64,000 bases of DNA from Bacteroidales bacterium (GTDB lineage Bacteria > Bacteroidota > Bacteroidia > Bacteroidales > UBA932): positions 396,183 to 460,182 of the forward strand of contig JAJFVD010000012.1 of the NCBI GenBank assembly GCA_021371955.1. Reading direction: 5' to 3'. A program made the translations under genes and the position numbers. Numbering within the stretch: the stretch's first letter is position 1; each line of letters starts with the position of its first letter. Of the stretch, positions 25,062 to 33,262 are shown in pieces. The notes under the pieces were generated by a model that saw only the letters and a program-made list of their open reading frames with translations, was not told the origin of the DNA and did not search any database.

Positions 25062-27167
25062 CTATTTCTTACCCATTCCGAGTTTTACAAGAAGGGCTTC
25101 AGGTTTAGGATCGCGTCCTCTGAAGTTTCTGTATAGAACATCAGCATCCATAAGGTTTCCTTTTGAAAGGATATTGTCTCTGAAACTTGCCGCAACCTCT
25201 TTCGAAAAGATACCCTTTTCTTCGAATAAGGAGAATGCATCTGCTTCAAGAACCTCTGCCCATTTGTAGCTGTAATAGCCTGCAGAATATCCACCTGCAA
25301 AAATATGGCTGAACGATGTTGTAAAGCATGTTGAATCAACGGCAGGAAGCAATTGAGTTGCTTTAATGGCATCTTTCTCAAATGCCTCAACACTTGTTGA
25401 AGGAACTTTAGTAAGGGAGTGCCATGCCATATCGTTTATACCGAATGAAAGTTGCCTTATATTGGTATATCCGCTCAGGTAATTCTTTGCTGCAATAATT
25501 TTGTTTATAAGTTCGTCAGGAATTGCTTCTCCGGTTTGGTAGTGTTTTGCAAACGATGAAAGAAACTCTTTCTTGAATGCCCAGTTTTCCATGATTTGAG
25601 AAGGTAGCTCTACGAAATCTCTTGCAACGTTGGTCCCTGTTATTGAAGGGTAGGTACCTTCGGCAAGCATTCCGTGAAGAGTGTGTCCAAACTCATGTAA
25701 AAGAGTGGTGAGTTCGTAATGGGTGAGAAGAGAAGGTGATGTTTCGGTTGGTTTTGTAAAGTTGCACACAAGTGAAACAAAAGGGCGATTCTCAACTCCT
25801 TTTTCGACATACATATCTCTGAATGATGTCATCCATGCGCCGCCCCTCTTGCTTGCACGAGGGAAGAAATCCATGTACAACAGCGACATAAAACGGCCTG
25901 AAGCGTCATATACTTCATATGCCTTAACATCGGGGTGGTATACCGGAATATCTTTGTTCTCTTTGAATTTTAGTCCGTAGAGAGAATCGGCAAGTGCGAA
26001 AATTGCAGTCTGAACATTTTCCAGCTTAAAGTATGGCTTAAGAAGTTCGTCGTTGACAGCAAATTTTTCATTTTTGTATTTTTCTGAATAGTAGCTAAAA
26101 TCCCACGGCATAAGTTTGCCTTCAAACCCTGTGGAGTGTGCATATTTCTCTACGTCGGCAACATCCTGCTTTGCATAAGGAAGTGTCCTGTCAAGAAGAT
26201 CTTTAAGAAAAGCATTTACGGTAAGAGGATTCTTAGCCATGTTCTCGTCAAGAACATAGTCTGCATGAGTAGCAAAACCTAAAAGATTTGCCCTTTCGAT
26301 GCGAAGTCCCGCTATCTTTTTTACTATTTCCCTGTTGTCAAATTCGTCTTTAAAGGCTTTGGTATTTGACGCTTTCCACATCTTTTCCTTAAGCTCCCTG
26401 TTCTCGCTGTACTGCATAAACGGGCCGTAGCTTGGTGCCTGAAGTGTGAATACCCAGCCCTCTACCGATTTCTCTTTTGCTTCGGCAGCGCCCATCTCCT
26501 TAACATAATCCGGAAGTCCCTTAAGCTGGGTACTATCAGTAATTGTCAGGAAAAATTTGTTTGTGGCGGCAAGGACGTTTTGTCCAAACTGAAGACCAAG
26601 CTGAGACAACTCTTTGTTTATCTCTTTGAACTTAGCTTTGTTTTCTCCAGCAAGATTGGATCCGTTTCTTACGAAACCCTTGTAAGTCTCTTCAAGAAGG
26701 CGGGCCTGCTCCGGGTTGAGTTTGAGAGAATCCTTTGAATCATATACCGATTTGATTCTTGCAAAAAGCTTCTCATTGAGCATAATGTCGTTTGAGTAGT
26801 CTGTAAGCATAGGAGATACCTCAAGTGCTATACTTTGCATTACCGAATCGGTTGCAGCTTCGTTCAGATTAAAAAATATCGAGCTGATATTTGTAAGAGT
26901 CCTGCCTGAATATTCAAGAGCTTCAACGGTGTTCGCGAATGTAGGAGCTTCGGTATTGTTTACTATTGAGTCTATCTGAGCTTTACCCTGTGCGATAGCG
27001 GCTTCAAAAGCCGGTTTGTAATGTTCGTTCTTTATCTTGTCAAAAGCAGGAGCCCCGAACGGATTGTTCGAGGCTTCAAGCAATGGATTAACTTCTGTCA
27101 TCTTTGAATTACATGCATTTAAAACTAACGATAAGATGGCAGCAATAACTATTCCGGTCTTTTTCAT
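25062..27167 (-). CDS. M3 family metallopeptidase lipoprotein (peptidyl-dipeptidase, Dcp-like)
   Basis: The 701-residue protein has a lipoprotein-type signal (LVLNACNSK, Cys near residue 19). The zinc motif HEFGH at about residues 491-495, within TTLLHEFGHTLHGMLAEGTY, and the downstream ENWAFKKE segment are those of the M3 (thimet oligopeptidase) family. It cleaves short peptides, and its anchor places it at the periplasmic or outer face of the envelope. It starts 8 bases after the coiled-coil lipoprotein gene, so they form an operon. The length (about 680-700) matches Dcp. Confidence 0.92.
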   Translation of the reverse strand: MKKTGIVIAAILSLVLNACNSKMTEVNPLLEASNNPFGAPAFDKIKNEHYKPAFEAAIAQGKAQIDSIVNNTEAPTFANTVEALEYSGRTLTNISSIFFNLNEAATDSVMQSIALEVSPMLTDYSNDIMLNEKLFARIKSVYDSKDSLKLNPEQARLLEETYKGFVRNGSNLAGENKAKFKEINKELSQLGLQFGQNVLAATNKFFLTITDSTQLKGLPDYVKEMGAAEAKEKSVEGWVFTLQAPSYGPFMQYSENRELKEKMWKASNTKAFKDEFDNREIVKKIAGLRIERANLLGFATHADYVLDENMAKNPLTVNAFLKDLLDRTLPYAKQDVADVEKYAHSTGFEGKLMPWDFSYYSEKYKNEKFAVNDELLKPYFKLENVQTAIFALADSLYGLKFKENKDIPVYHPDVKAYEVYDASGRFMSLLYMDFFPRASKRGGAWMTSFRDMYVEKGVENRPFVSLVCNFTKPTETSPSLLTHYELTTLLHEFGHTLHGMLAEGTYPSITGTNVARDFVELPSQIMENWAFKKEFLSSFAKHYQTGEAIPDELINKIIAAKNYLSGYTNIRQLSFGINDMAWHSLTKVPSTSVEAFEKDAIKATQLLPAVDSTCFTTSFSHIFAGGYSAGYYSYKWAEVLEADAFSLFEEKGIFSKEVAASFRDNILSKGNLMDADVLYRNFRGRDPKPEALLVKLGMGKK

Positions 27168-27175
27168 AAATCGTT

Positions 27176-28069
27176 TTATAGAGTTTGAATAACCAGATAT
27201 TTAGTTTGCTCCCAGAATGTAGTCGGTTGAGAAATCTTAAGTACCTGCATTCCGTTTGCACCAGGTTCAAGTGTATAAGTACCTGTTGGGTGGATAGAAA
27301 GAACTTTTGCTTTCTCGGCATTAAGCTGAATCTCTTTTACTTCTCTGATGTCAATCTTAACAAAAGCCGACTGTTCTGCCTGATAAGATATCTTGGCCGA
27401 TTTGAACAGACCGCCTTTAGACATCACTTTGGCATTAATAAGTTCAGATTTAGTGCCGATAATATAGTAACCGGTGTTAATTTGTGCATCCTGATTTGCG
27501 ATAGTCTCTTTCTGGCTTGACGATGTCTGGCTGAGAGTTGAGACATCTTCTCTCAGGTTGGAAACGGTCTTGTCCAGACTTTCAATTTGCTGAGATTTTA
27601 CAATTAGTTGCCTGTCTTTCTCTTCGAGTTGTCTTCCAAGATCTGCAATCAGTACTGATTTTGCTTCCAGCTCCTGAGTAAGGGCAGCAAGCCTTTTCTT
27701 AAACTGAGAAGACTGAATTCTATTGTCGCTTTTCAGTTTGTCAATTTGCTTTTTGTAGCTTTGAATTGCTTCGCCGATAGCAGTAACGTCTGATTTCAGT
27801 TGTTCTCTTGAGCTTTCCGGAACTTCTGCTCCACCTTTTTGTGATTGAAGAACAAGAATATTTTCAGTCTCACGGATAGATTTAAGGCCATTTTCTACTT
27901 CGTTAAGTGTTGCAAACACCTCTTCGAACTCAGCACTCTTGGTTGAATGTACAACGCTCAGTGAGTCAAGCTGAGCCTGCAGTGCTTTATACTTGCTGGA
28001 ACTCTCTACGCAAGATGAGAGAGAAAAAACAGTAAAAGCAAGTAACGATAATACTAAAATCTTTTTCAT
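27176..28069 (-). CDS. Coiled-coil lipoprotein
   Basis: The 297-residue protein has a lipoprotein signal with the lipobox Cys near residue 20 (SLSSCVES). A long, nearly uninterrupted coiled coil spans about residues 25-195. It ends in a compact C-terminal domain (about residues 198-297) with the segment NTGYYIIGTKSELINAKVM, which I recognise as a recurrent Bacteroidota module. I cannot name a function. It precedes the M3 peptidase by 8 bases, which suggests a joint role at the outer membrane. A TACATTTG box lies 52 bases upstream. Confidence 0.75.
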   Translation of the reverse strand: MKKILVLSLLAFTVFSLSSCVESSSKYKALQAQLDSLSVVHSTKSAEFEEVFATLNEVENGLKSIRETENILVLQSQKGGAEVPESSREQLKSDVTAIGEAIQSYKKQIDKLKSDNRIQSSQFKKRLAALTQELEAKSVLIADLGRQLEEKDRQLIVKSQQIESLDKTVSNLREDVSTLSQTSSSQKETIANQDAQINTGYYIIGTKSELINAKVMSKGGLFKSAKISYQAEQSAFVKIDIREVKEIQLNAEKAKVLSIHPTGTYTLEPGANGMQVLKISQPTTFWEQTKYLVIQTL

Positions 28070-28101
28070 GTTATTGGTAATTAATTAATTGTATATTCTA
28101 T

Positions 28102-28119
28102 GCCGTTTATTATAACGGC
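28102..28119 (-). other. Short hairpin in the leader of the coiled-coil lipoprotein gene
   Basis: GCCGTT and AACGGC form a 6-bp stem around a 6-base AT loop, immediately after the -7 box at 28121-28128 in the direction of transcription. It would lie at the very 5' end of the mRNA and may protect it. The call is tentative. Confidence 0.35.
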
Positions 28120-28120
28120 T

Positions 28121-28128
28121 CAAATGTA
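28121..28128 (-). promoter_or_regulatory. -7 box (TACATTTG) for the lipoprotein-M3 peptidase operon
   Basis: CAAATGTA on the plus strand reads TACATTTG on the minus strand and matches TAnnTTTG, 52 bases before the lipoprotein start. No -33 element is evident. Confidence 0.4.
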
Positions 28129-28148
28129 TGCATTATTTTTTTTGTTTG

Positions 28149-28496
28149 TTAAATATTTTTAAAAGCCACATAAACAATGTCTTTTGAGCTTATTATATAG
28201 CTGTAATTGTAGCAATGAATGACTCGCTTTCCATTCTTGCGGATTTCAAAAGAAGTGGAGTATCCGAAGTTGAAACCTTCTCCGGAAAGTTTCATCAGAG
28301 TAGACCTTCTCCTCCCTGAAATAATCATTCTTTCCAGAATTCTCCTGTTTTTTTCCAGAACTCTGTTTATTCTTCTTGGCTCCTCTGTTCCTTTTCTGCG
28401 AATTCTGTTGTTGTACGAATTTCTGCATCCGTCGCTGCAAAATTTTTTATCGCACCGGCCAAACAATTCTCTCCCACACTCAATACAATCAGACAT
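28149..28496 (-). CDS. Small zinc-ribbon-like protein
   Basis: The 115-residue protein begins CIECGRELFGRCDKKFCSDGC, a four-cysteine pattern (CxxC then CxxxC) that suits a zinc ribbon. A basic helical stretch and a beta-rich C-terminal half with YNYSYIIS follow. It resembles short Bacteroidota proteins annotated DUF2116-like or hypothetical. DNA or RNA binding is possible but not shown. A TATATTTG box lies 11 bases upstream. Confidence 0.65.
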   Translation of the reverse strand: MSDCIECGRELFGRCDKKFCSDGCRNSYNNRIRRKGTEEPRRINRVLEKNRRILERMIISGRRRSTLMKLSGEGFNFGYSTSFEIRKNGKRVIHCYNYSYIISSKDIVYVAFKNI

Positions 28497-28506
28497 GTTT
28501 TTAGTT

Positions 28507-28514
28507 CAAATATA
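28507..28514 (-). promoter_or_regulatory. -7 box (TATATTTG) before the zinc-ribbon gene
   Basis: CAAATATA reads TATATTTG on the minus strand, 11 bases before the start codon. The short leader would be about 5 bases. Confidence 0.35.
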
Positions 28515-28612
28515 AATTATTAAACATGTGTAACGTGCTTTTGTGCAAATATTTATCTGTTTATATATTTTTTAGGTCAATAATAATTTTTAATGCTAAA
28601 ATTTAAAAAAAC

Positions 28613-28620
28613 TATATTTG
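28613..28620 (+). promoter_or_regulatory. -7 box (TATATTTG) before the histidine phosphatase gene
   Basis: TATATTTG matches TAnnTTTG and lies 21 bases before the ATG, within AT-rich sequence. A -33 element is not clear. Confidence 0.4.
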
Positions 28621-28641
28621 TCACGTATATAAATAATTGGG

Positions 28642-29268
28642 ATGACCGAACTAATATTTACCAGACATGGCCAGACGGAATGGAATGTTGCGAAACGGAT
28701 GCAGGGACAGCTTGACTCTCCTCTTACAGAGATGGGTCTTTCTCAGGCAAGAGTTTTAGGTTCATATTTAAGAGGAGAGAATATTTCAGTTATTTATTCC
28801 AGTTCACTTCCAAGAGCACAGAGAACTGCCACAATAATCCAGCGGGAGACAGGGCTGGAGAAATTTATTACTACAGACTCTCTTATTGAAATAGGCCTGG
28901 CCGGTCTTGAAGGAAGAACTTTTGCTAGTGCAACGGAAGAGTATCCGGAAAGGATGGCGGCTTTTGCGTCAAGTCCGGCAGATTTTGTTCCGCTGGGGAA
29001 CGGAGAATACTTCTCAGAGGTGCAAAAAAGAGCTCTTGATTTTATCTTCCCTTTGTTTGAAAAGCATAAGGACGAGACGGTGCTGATTGTTACGCATGCA
29101 GTAATACTAAGGCTCATTATGGCCCACTTTGAAAAAATCTGGTTTAACGATTACTGGAAGATTCACGGGTTTTTCTACCCTTGCAGTATATCCAGGGTTA
29201 TTTTTGACGGACAAACATATGAGGTTGCAGAAAGAAACAGTATCGAATATGCTAAAAGAGGTTTTTAA
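28642..29268 (+). CDS. Histidine phosphatase family protein (PGM/CobC-like)
   Basis: The 208-residue protein contains the phospho-acceptor motif LIFTRHGQTEWN, the SSLPRAQRTA second motif, the EIGLAGLEG segment with an acidic residue and the late THAVILRL His motif. It belongs to the branch-1 histidine phosphatase superfamily, whose members hydrolyse small phosphorylated molecules. The substrate (phosphoglycerate, alpha-ribazole phosphate or other) is not identifiable. It is followed by a terminator and is monocistronic. Confidence 0.9.
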   Translation: MTELIFTRHGQTEWNVAKRMQGQLDSPLTEMGLSQARVLGSYLRGENISVIYSSSLPRAQRTATIIQRETGLEKFITTDSLIEIGLAGLEGRTFASATEEYPERMAAFASSPADFVPLGNGEYFSEVQKRALDFIFPLFEKHKDETVLIVTHAVILRLIMAHFEKIWFNDYWKIHGFFYPCSISRVIFDGQTYEVAERNSIEYAKRGF

Positions 29269-29304
29269 CCGATTATAAACGACTTTTGTCGACAATAAAT
29301 ATTT

Positions 29305-29333
29305 AAAGAGAGGTAGTAATTCTATCTCTCTTT
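29305..29333 (+). terminator. Terminator of the histidine phosphatase gene
   Basis: A 12-bp stem with one G-T pair closes a 5-base loop and is followed by T-rich sequence. It lies 36 bases after the stop codon. Confidence 0.75.
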
Positions 29334-29368
29334 TTCTTTGTACTGTAAAACCATTTAAATCGTTTATT

Positions 29369-29713
29369 ATGGAAAAGTCGATCAACAGAGTGGAGCTGAG
29401 AGGTAATGTGGGGTTTGATCCCAGGATTAATTCGCTGGAAGAGGGAGTGCAGGTAATGAGGTTGTCGCTTGCAACAAATGAAGCGTTTAAAAATAAAAAA
29501 GGGGAGTGGCAGGAGGAGACTATCTGGCACAATATCGTCGCATGGGCCGGAAAAGGCATGCCCGATTTTGCATCAATAAAGAAAGGAAATACCCTTTCGG
29601 TTACGGGAAGACTGAAACCGGTACAATACCAGACGAAAACCGGAGTGGAAAGGCACACGTATGAGATTGTTGCATTAAGTATAAAACAACACGACATCGA
29701 AAAGGGGGAATAA
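29369..29713 (+). CDS. ssb: Single-stranded DNA-binding protein (short)
   Basis: The 114-residue protein is an OB-fold SSB with segments NRVELRGNVGFDPRI, FKNKKGEWQEETIWHNIVAW and VTGRLKPVQYQTKTGVERHTYEIVA. Canonical SSBs end in an acidic tip such as DDDIPF, but this one ends QHDIEKGE after the OB-fold. It may therefore be a specialised or paralogous SSB rather than the housekeeping one. A 69-base gap and a short hairpin separate it from cysS. Confidence 0.85.
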   Translation: MEKSINRVELRGNVGFDPRINSLEEGVQVMRLSLATNEAFKNKKGEWQEETIWHNIVAWAGKGMPDFASIKKGNTLSVTGRLKPVQYQTKTGVERHTYEIVALSIKQHDIEKGE

Positions 29714-29742
29714 AAATTTTATTGTATTTTTACACAAAATTG

Positions 29743-29772
29743 GATTGGGAGTCCCGTTAAAGGCTCCCAATC
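29743..29772. other. Inverted repeat between ssb and cysS
   Basis: GATTGGGAG (29743-29751) and CTCCCAATC (29764-29772) form a 9-bp stem around a 12-base loop. No T-run follows on the plus strand, so a terminator role is weak. It might be a cysS leader structure; I see no T-box features. Confidence 0.4.
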
Positions 29773-29788
29773 TATAAATTTTGTGAAA

Positions 29789-31261
29789 ATGAGAGAGTTT
29801 TACCTGTACAATACATTATCAAGGAAGAAAGAGCTTTTCGAACCCCTTCATGCAGGAATGGTTGGTCTCTATGTTTGCGGGCCTACTGTATACGGAGATG
29901 CACACCTTGGTCATGCCAGACCCGGAATAACGTACGATGTTCTTGTCCGTCTGCTTAAACATATAGAATACAAAGTGAGATATGTGAGAAACATCACCGA
30001 TGTTGGTCACCTTGAGAACGATTCCGACACCGGAGAAGACAAAATTGCCAGAAAGGCAAGGCTTGAACAGCTTGAGCCTATGGAGGTGGTTCAGTACTAT
30101 ACTCTAAGATATCATGAGGCAATGAGAATGTTAAACACGCTTCCTCCCAATATTGAGCCAAGGGCATCCGGACACATAATAGAGCAGATATCACTGGTTA
30201 AAAGTATTCTGGATAAAGGTTTCGCCTACGAAAGTAACGGGTCTGTATATTTCGATGTTGAAGCATATAGTAAAAAATACCATTATGGTCAGCTGTCCGG
30301 CCGTTCCCTCGAAGATCTTCAGGCCAACACAAGGGTACTTGAAGGGCAGAGTGATAAACGCTCGCAGTTCGATTTTGCTTTATGGAAAAAAGCGGCACCT
30401 GAGCATATTATGCACTGGCCATCTCCGTGGAGCGAAGGTTTTCCCGGATGGCACGCTGAGTGTTCTGCAATGTCTGCCAAATATCTTGGAGAGTCTTTCG
30501 ATATTCACGGAGGGGGAATGGATTTGCTTTTCCCACACCATGAATGTGAACTTGCCCAAAACACAGCCTCCCGCGGCAACGGAGGAGTCCGCTACTGGAT
30601 GCATAACAATATGATTACCATTAACGGACAAAAAATGGGGAAATCGCTTGGCAATTTTATTACTCTGGAAGAGCTCTTTACCGGGTCCCATAAAATTCTT
30701 GTTCAGGCATACACCCCCATGACAATACGCTTCTTCATACTTCAGGCGCATTATCGCAGCACTCTTGATTTTAGCAATGAAGCCCTGCAGGCTGCGGAGA
30801 AGGGGTTAAAAAGACTCATTCTGGCAGGAAAAGATGCCGCAAAGCTTAAGGTAACAGAAGGCAGTTCCCCCGTTGAAGGACTTGCCGCACTCAAAGAGGG
30901 TATTTATTCTGCATTATGCGATGACCTCAACACACCAATAGCTATTGCCCACCTTTTTGAGGCAGTGAGAATTGTAAATACCGCAAAAGAAAAACAGACA
31001 TCTGTTACCAAAGAGGATAAGGATACACTGATGTTGTTGTTTGACGGTATTGCCGGAGACGTGCTTGGCCTCATTGACGAACAGGCTTCATCCGGCACCG
31101 GAGATGTTCTTACTGGAATTGTTGAGATGATTCTTGATGTAAGAAAAGATGCAAAGACAAAAAAAGATTTTGAAACAAGTGATAAAATAAGAGAGAGGCT
31201 GAACTCTCTTGGTGTTCAGATTAAAGACACCAAGGAGGGTACTGAGTGGAATTTAAACTAA
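29789..31261 (+). CDS. cysS: Cysteine--tRNA ligase
   Basis: This 490-residue enzyme charges tRNA-Cys. The ATG at 29789 ([15 protein letters not shown]) is preferred over the in-frame GTG at 29783. Signature segments are [14 protein letters not shown] (HIGH-type), [29 protein letters not shown] with the zinc-binding region, and the KMSKS equivalent [12 protein letters not shown]. The length suits the family. It starts a co-directional run with the DUF362/DUF6599 pair, with 20 bases to the next gene. Confidence 0.95.
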   Translation: MREFYLYNTLSRKKELFEPLHAGMVGLYVCGPTVYGDAHLGHARPGITYDVLVRLLKHIEYKVRYVRNITDVGHLENDSDTGEDKIARKARLEQLEPMEVVQYYTLRYHEAMRMLNTLPPNIEPRASGHIIEQISLVKSILDKGFAYESNGSVYFDVEAYSKKYHYGQLSGRSLEDLQANTRVLEGQSDKRSQFDFALWKKAAPEHIMHWPSPWSEGFPGWHAECSAMSAKYLGESFDIHGGGMDLLFPHHECELAQNTASRGNGGVRYWMHNNMITINGQKMGKSLGNFITLEELFTGSHKILVQAYTPMTIRFFILQAHYRSTLDFSNEALQAAEKGLKRLILAGKDAAKLKVTEGSSPVEGLAALKEGIYSALCDDLNTPIAIAHLFEAVRIVNTAKEKQTSVTKEDKDTLMLLFDGIAGDVLGLIDEQASSGTGDVLTGIVEMILDVRKDAKTKKDFETSDKIRERLNSLGVQIKDTKEGTEWNLN

Positions 31262-31281
31262 CACCATAATAGCTCTTTAAA

Positions 31282-32436
31282 ATGAAAAGAAGAGATTTTT
31301 TCAAGTACCTCTCCCTGGGAGGAGCAGGTCTCGCTCTTAACCCGGTAGTAAAAGCAGCAGAATCGTCACATCTTTTTGCTGTAGATGACAAGCCGGCTAC
31401 TAATATAAAAGATGCAATTGCTGTTCCGCGTGTAAAGAATTCAATGCCCGGACTATTTCCCGGCAAGGTAGTAAAAGTTGTAGATGAAAAATCGGTAATT
31501 GACGGGGTCCCATCACCGGAGGCTGCATACAACATGCTTAAAGAGAGTATGCTTCGCCTCACAGGAGAAAAGAATCTCAAAAAGGCCTGGAGAAAATTTG
31601 TTTCCCCAAAAGACGTAGTTGGCTTGAAAGTCAATCCGGTTGCCGGCAAGCTTCTAACTACATCTCATGCTGTTACCGGAGCTGTTATTAAGCAACTTGA
31701 GGAGGCAGGAATTCCGCGTAAAAACATCGTTATCTGGGACAGACGCGAAATGCAGCTTCAGGAAACAGGGTATACTCAGGATAAATATCCCGGCATAACT
31801 ATTACCGGAACTGAATGTCAGGACGAAAAGGGCGGTTATTACAATATGGAGGGAAAACTCTATGCCGAGGAGAGAGTGGACAAAAGCCAGTACTTCTTTG
31901 CAGATGTCGTAGGCGAGTACGACGCCTATACAATACCATTTATGGTTAACGGAGGCAAAGAGTCTTATTTCACAAAGATTGTTACAGAGAAGGTAACTAA
32001 AATTATCAATCTGCCGATTCTCAAAAATGCAGGCCGTTCAACCACTCTTTGTATGAAAAACCTTGCCTTTGGTTCTGTCTCAAATACAGGCAGGCTTCAC
32101 ACAAAACTCTGGCATGAAACATCTGCCTATGTTTGTGCGTTCCCGCCATTACGCGACAAAGTGGTTCTTAACATTGTCGACGGACTGATAGGGTGTTATG
32201 ACGGAGGCCCGTCTGCCGTTCCTCAGTTCATTTGCAATTACAATATGCTGTTGGTGGGAAGCGACCCTGTTGCTGTTGACCGTATTGGTCTTGATATAGT
32301 AACAAAGAAGAGAATTGCAGAAGGCATTCAAAAAGAAGATATTCCTTCTTCCGGCCGATTCCTGGAATTGGCGCAGGAGCTTAAACTTGGAATAGGAGAC
32401 CGCACAAAAATTGAACTAATCGAGCATAATATTTAA
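31282..32436 (+). CDS. DUF362 domain protein with Tat-like signal
   Basis: The 384-residue protein starts MKRRDFFKYLSLGGAGLALN, a twin-arginine-type signal, then a DUF362 region over most of its length. There is no ferredoxin-like cysteine cluster. DUF362 proteins are linked to iron-sulfur or redox enzymes in other organisms, but the function here is unknown. The DUF6599 gene follows after 21 bases, which suggests a functional pair. Cofactor-loaded export via Tat is an inference from the signal. Confidence 0.8.
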   Translation: MKRRDFFKYLSLGGAGLALNPVVKAAESSHLFAVDDKPATNIKDAIAVPRVKNSMPGLFPGKVVKVVDEKSVIDGVPSPEAAYNMLKESMLRLTGEKNLKKAWRKFVSPKDVVGLKVNPVAGKLLTTSHAVTGAVIKQLEEAGIPRKNIVIWDRREMQLQETGYTQDKYPGITITGTECQDEKGGYYNMEGKLYAEERVDKSQYFFADVVGEYDAYTIPFMVNGGKESYFTKIVTEKVTKIINLPILKNAGRSTTLCMKNLAFGSVSNTGRLHTKLWHETSAYVCAFPPLRDKVVLNIVDGLIGCYDGGPSAVPQFICNYNMLLVGSDPVAVDRIGLDIVTKKRIAEGIQKEDIPSSGRFLELAQELKLGIGDRTKIELIEHNI

Positions 32437-32457
32437 TAATACTCCAAATCTTTTTCC

Positions 32458-33240
32458 ATGATTAAAAAGAATTTCATTCTCCTTATCGCTTCTTTGGCTT
32501 TTTATTCAGGGTTGTATGCTCAGAACGGTTCGTCGGATTTCTCTCCTTCGGACATAAAAATAACCAGAGAACGGGATTTCACCGGAACAGCCCTTTATGG
32601 CTTTATGAACGGCGGAAGCGACCTTTTTCTGGAGTATGGTTTTCGGGATTTAAAGGCACTGGAAATTACGTATAAAGGGATTCCATTCACTGTTGAAGTT
32701 TACAGGATGCCATCTCCGGAAGATGCTTTTGGCATTTATTCACAACATACATTCAAGTGTATTCCTGCAGATTCCCGGTTTTATCTCGATTGTACCTCTG
32801 CCAGGCAGTTTCAGGCTGCAGAAGGTAATCTCTATATTTCCGTAGTCTTTGATCCGGCCTCTCCAATGGCAAAAGATTATGCATACGTAATTGCAAAGCA
32901 TTATACGACACTTTATGGCTCGGGAGGGAAGCCGTCAATACCGGACCAGATTGCCGGCCTCATGAATCCCGGCGATGAAAAGTCTCTCACTCTCAAATAT
33001 GCAACCGGCCCCATTTCGCTTTCCAACATTAATTCATCGCTAATGCCTCTGCTTGAAGAATTAAAAGGATACAAGGCATGGATTCTAAAGGGGAAGGGAA
33101 CCGGAGACATAATTTTAATCCGTTTTGTTTCTTCTGAAGGTTTTTCCGCCTTCAGCGAGGGGCTAACTTCATCCGGAGAGGATAAACCGGCAGAAATTCT
33201 CTCCTCGGGAGAAAATGCTATGCTATTAAGAATGAAATAG
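32458..33240 (+). CDS. DUF6599 family exported protein
   Basis: The 260-residue protein has a signal peptide ending in LYAQN and the YGFMNGGSDLFLEYGF motif, which I associate with DUF6599, a family often found with DUF362. The body is beta-rich with no recognisable catalytic residues. It lies 21 bases after the DUF362 gene on the same strand. A terminator inside the convergent kinase gene follows. Confidence 0.7.
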   Translation: MIKKNFILLIASLAFYSGLYAQNGSSDFSPSDIKITRERDFTGTALYGFMNGGSDLFLEYGFRDLKALEITYKGIPFTVEVYRMPSPEDAFGIYSQHTFKCIPADSRFYLDCTSARQFQAAEGNLYISVVFDPASPMAKDYAYVIAKHYTTLYGSGGKPSIPDQIAGLMNPGDEKSLTLKYATGPISLSNINSSLMPLLEELKGYKAWILKGKGTGDIILIRFVSSEGFSAFSEGLTSSGEDKPAEILSSGENAMLLRMK

Positions 33241-33262
33241 CTTGTGCAATAATTCGCAAATT

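Noticed and set aside
29714..29788. T-box or riboswitch before cysS
   Set aside because: The leader is only about 75 bases and has a simple inverted repeat with no T-box sequence or specifier loop.
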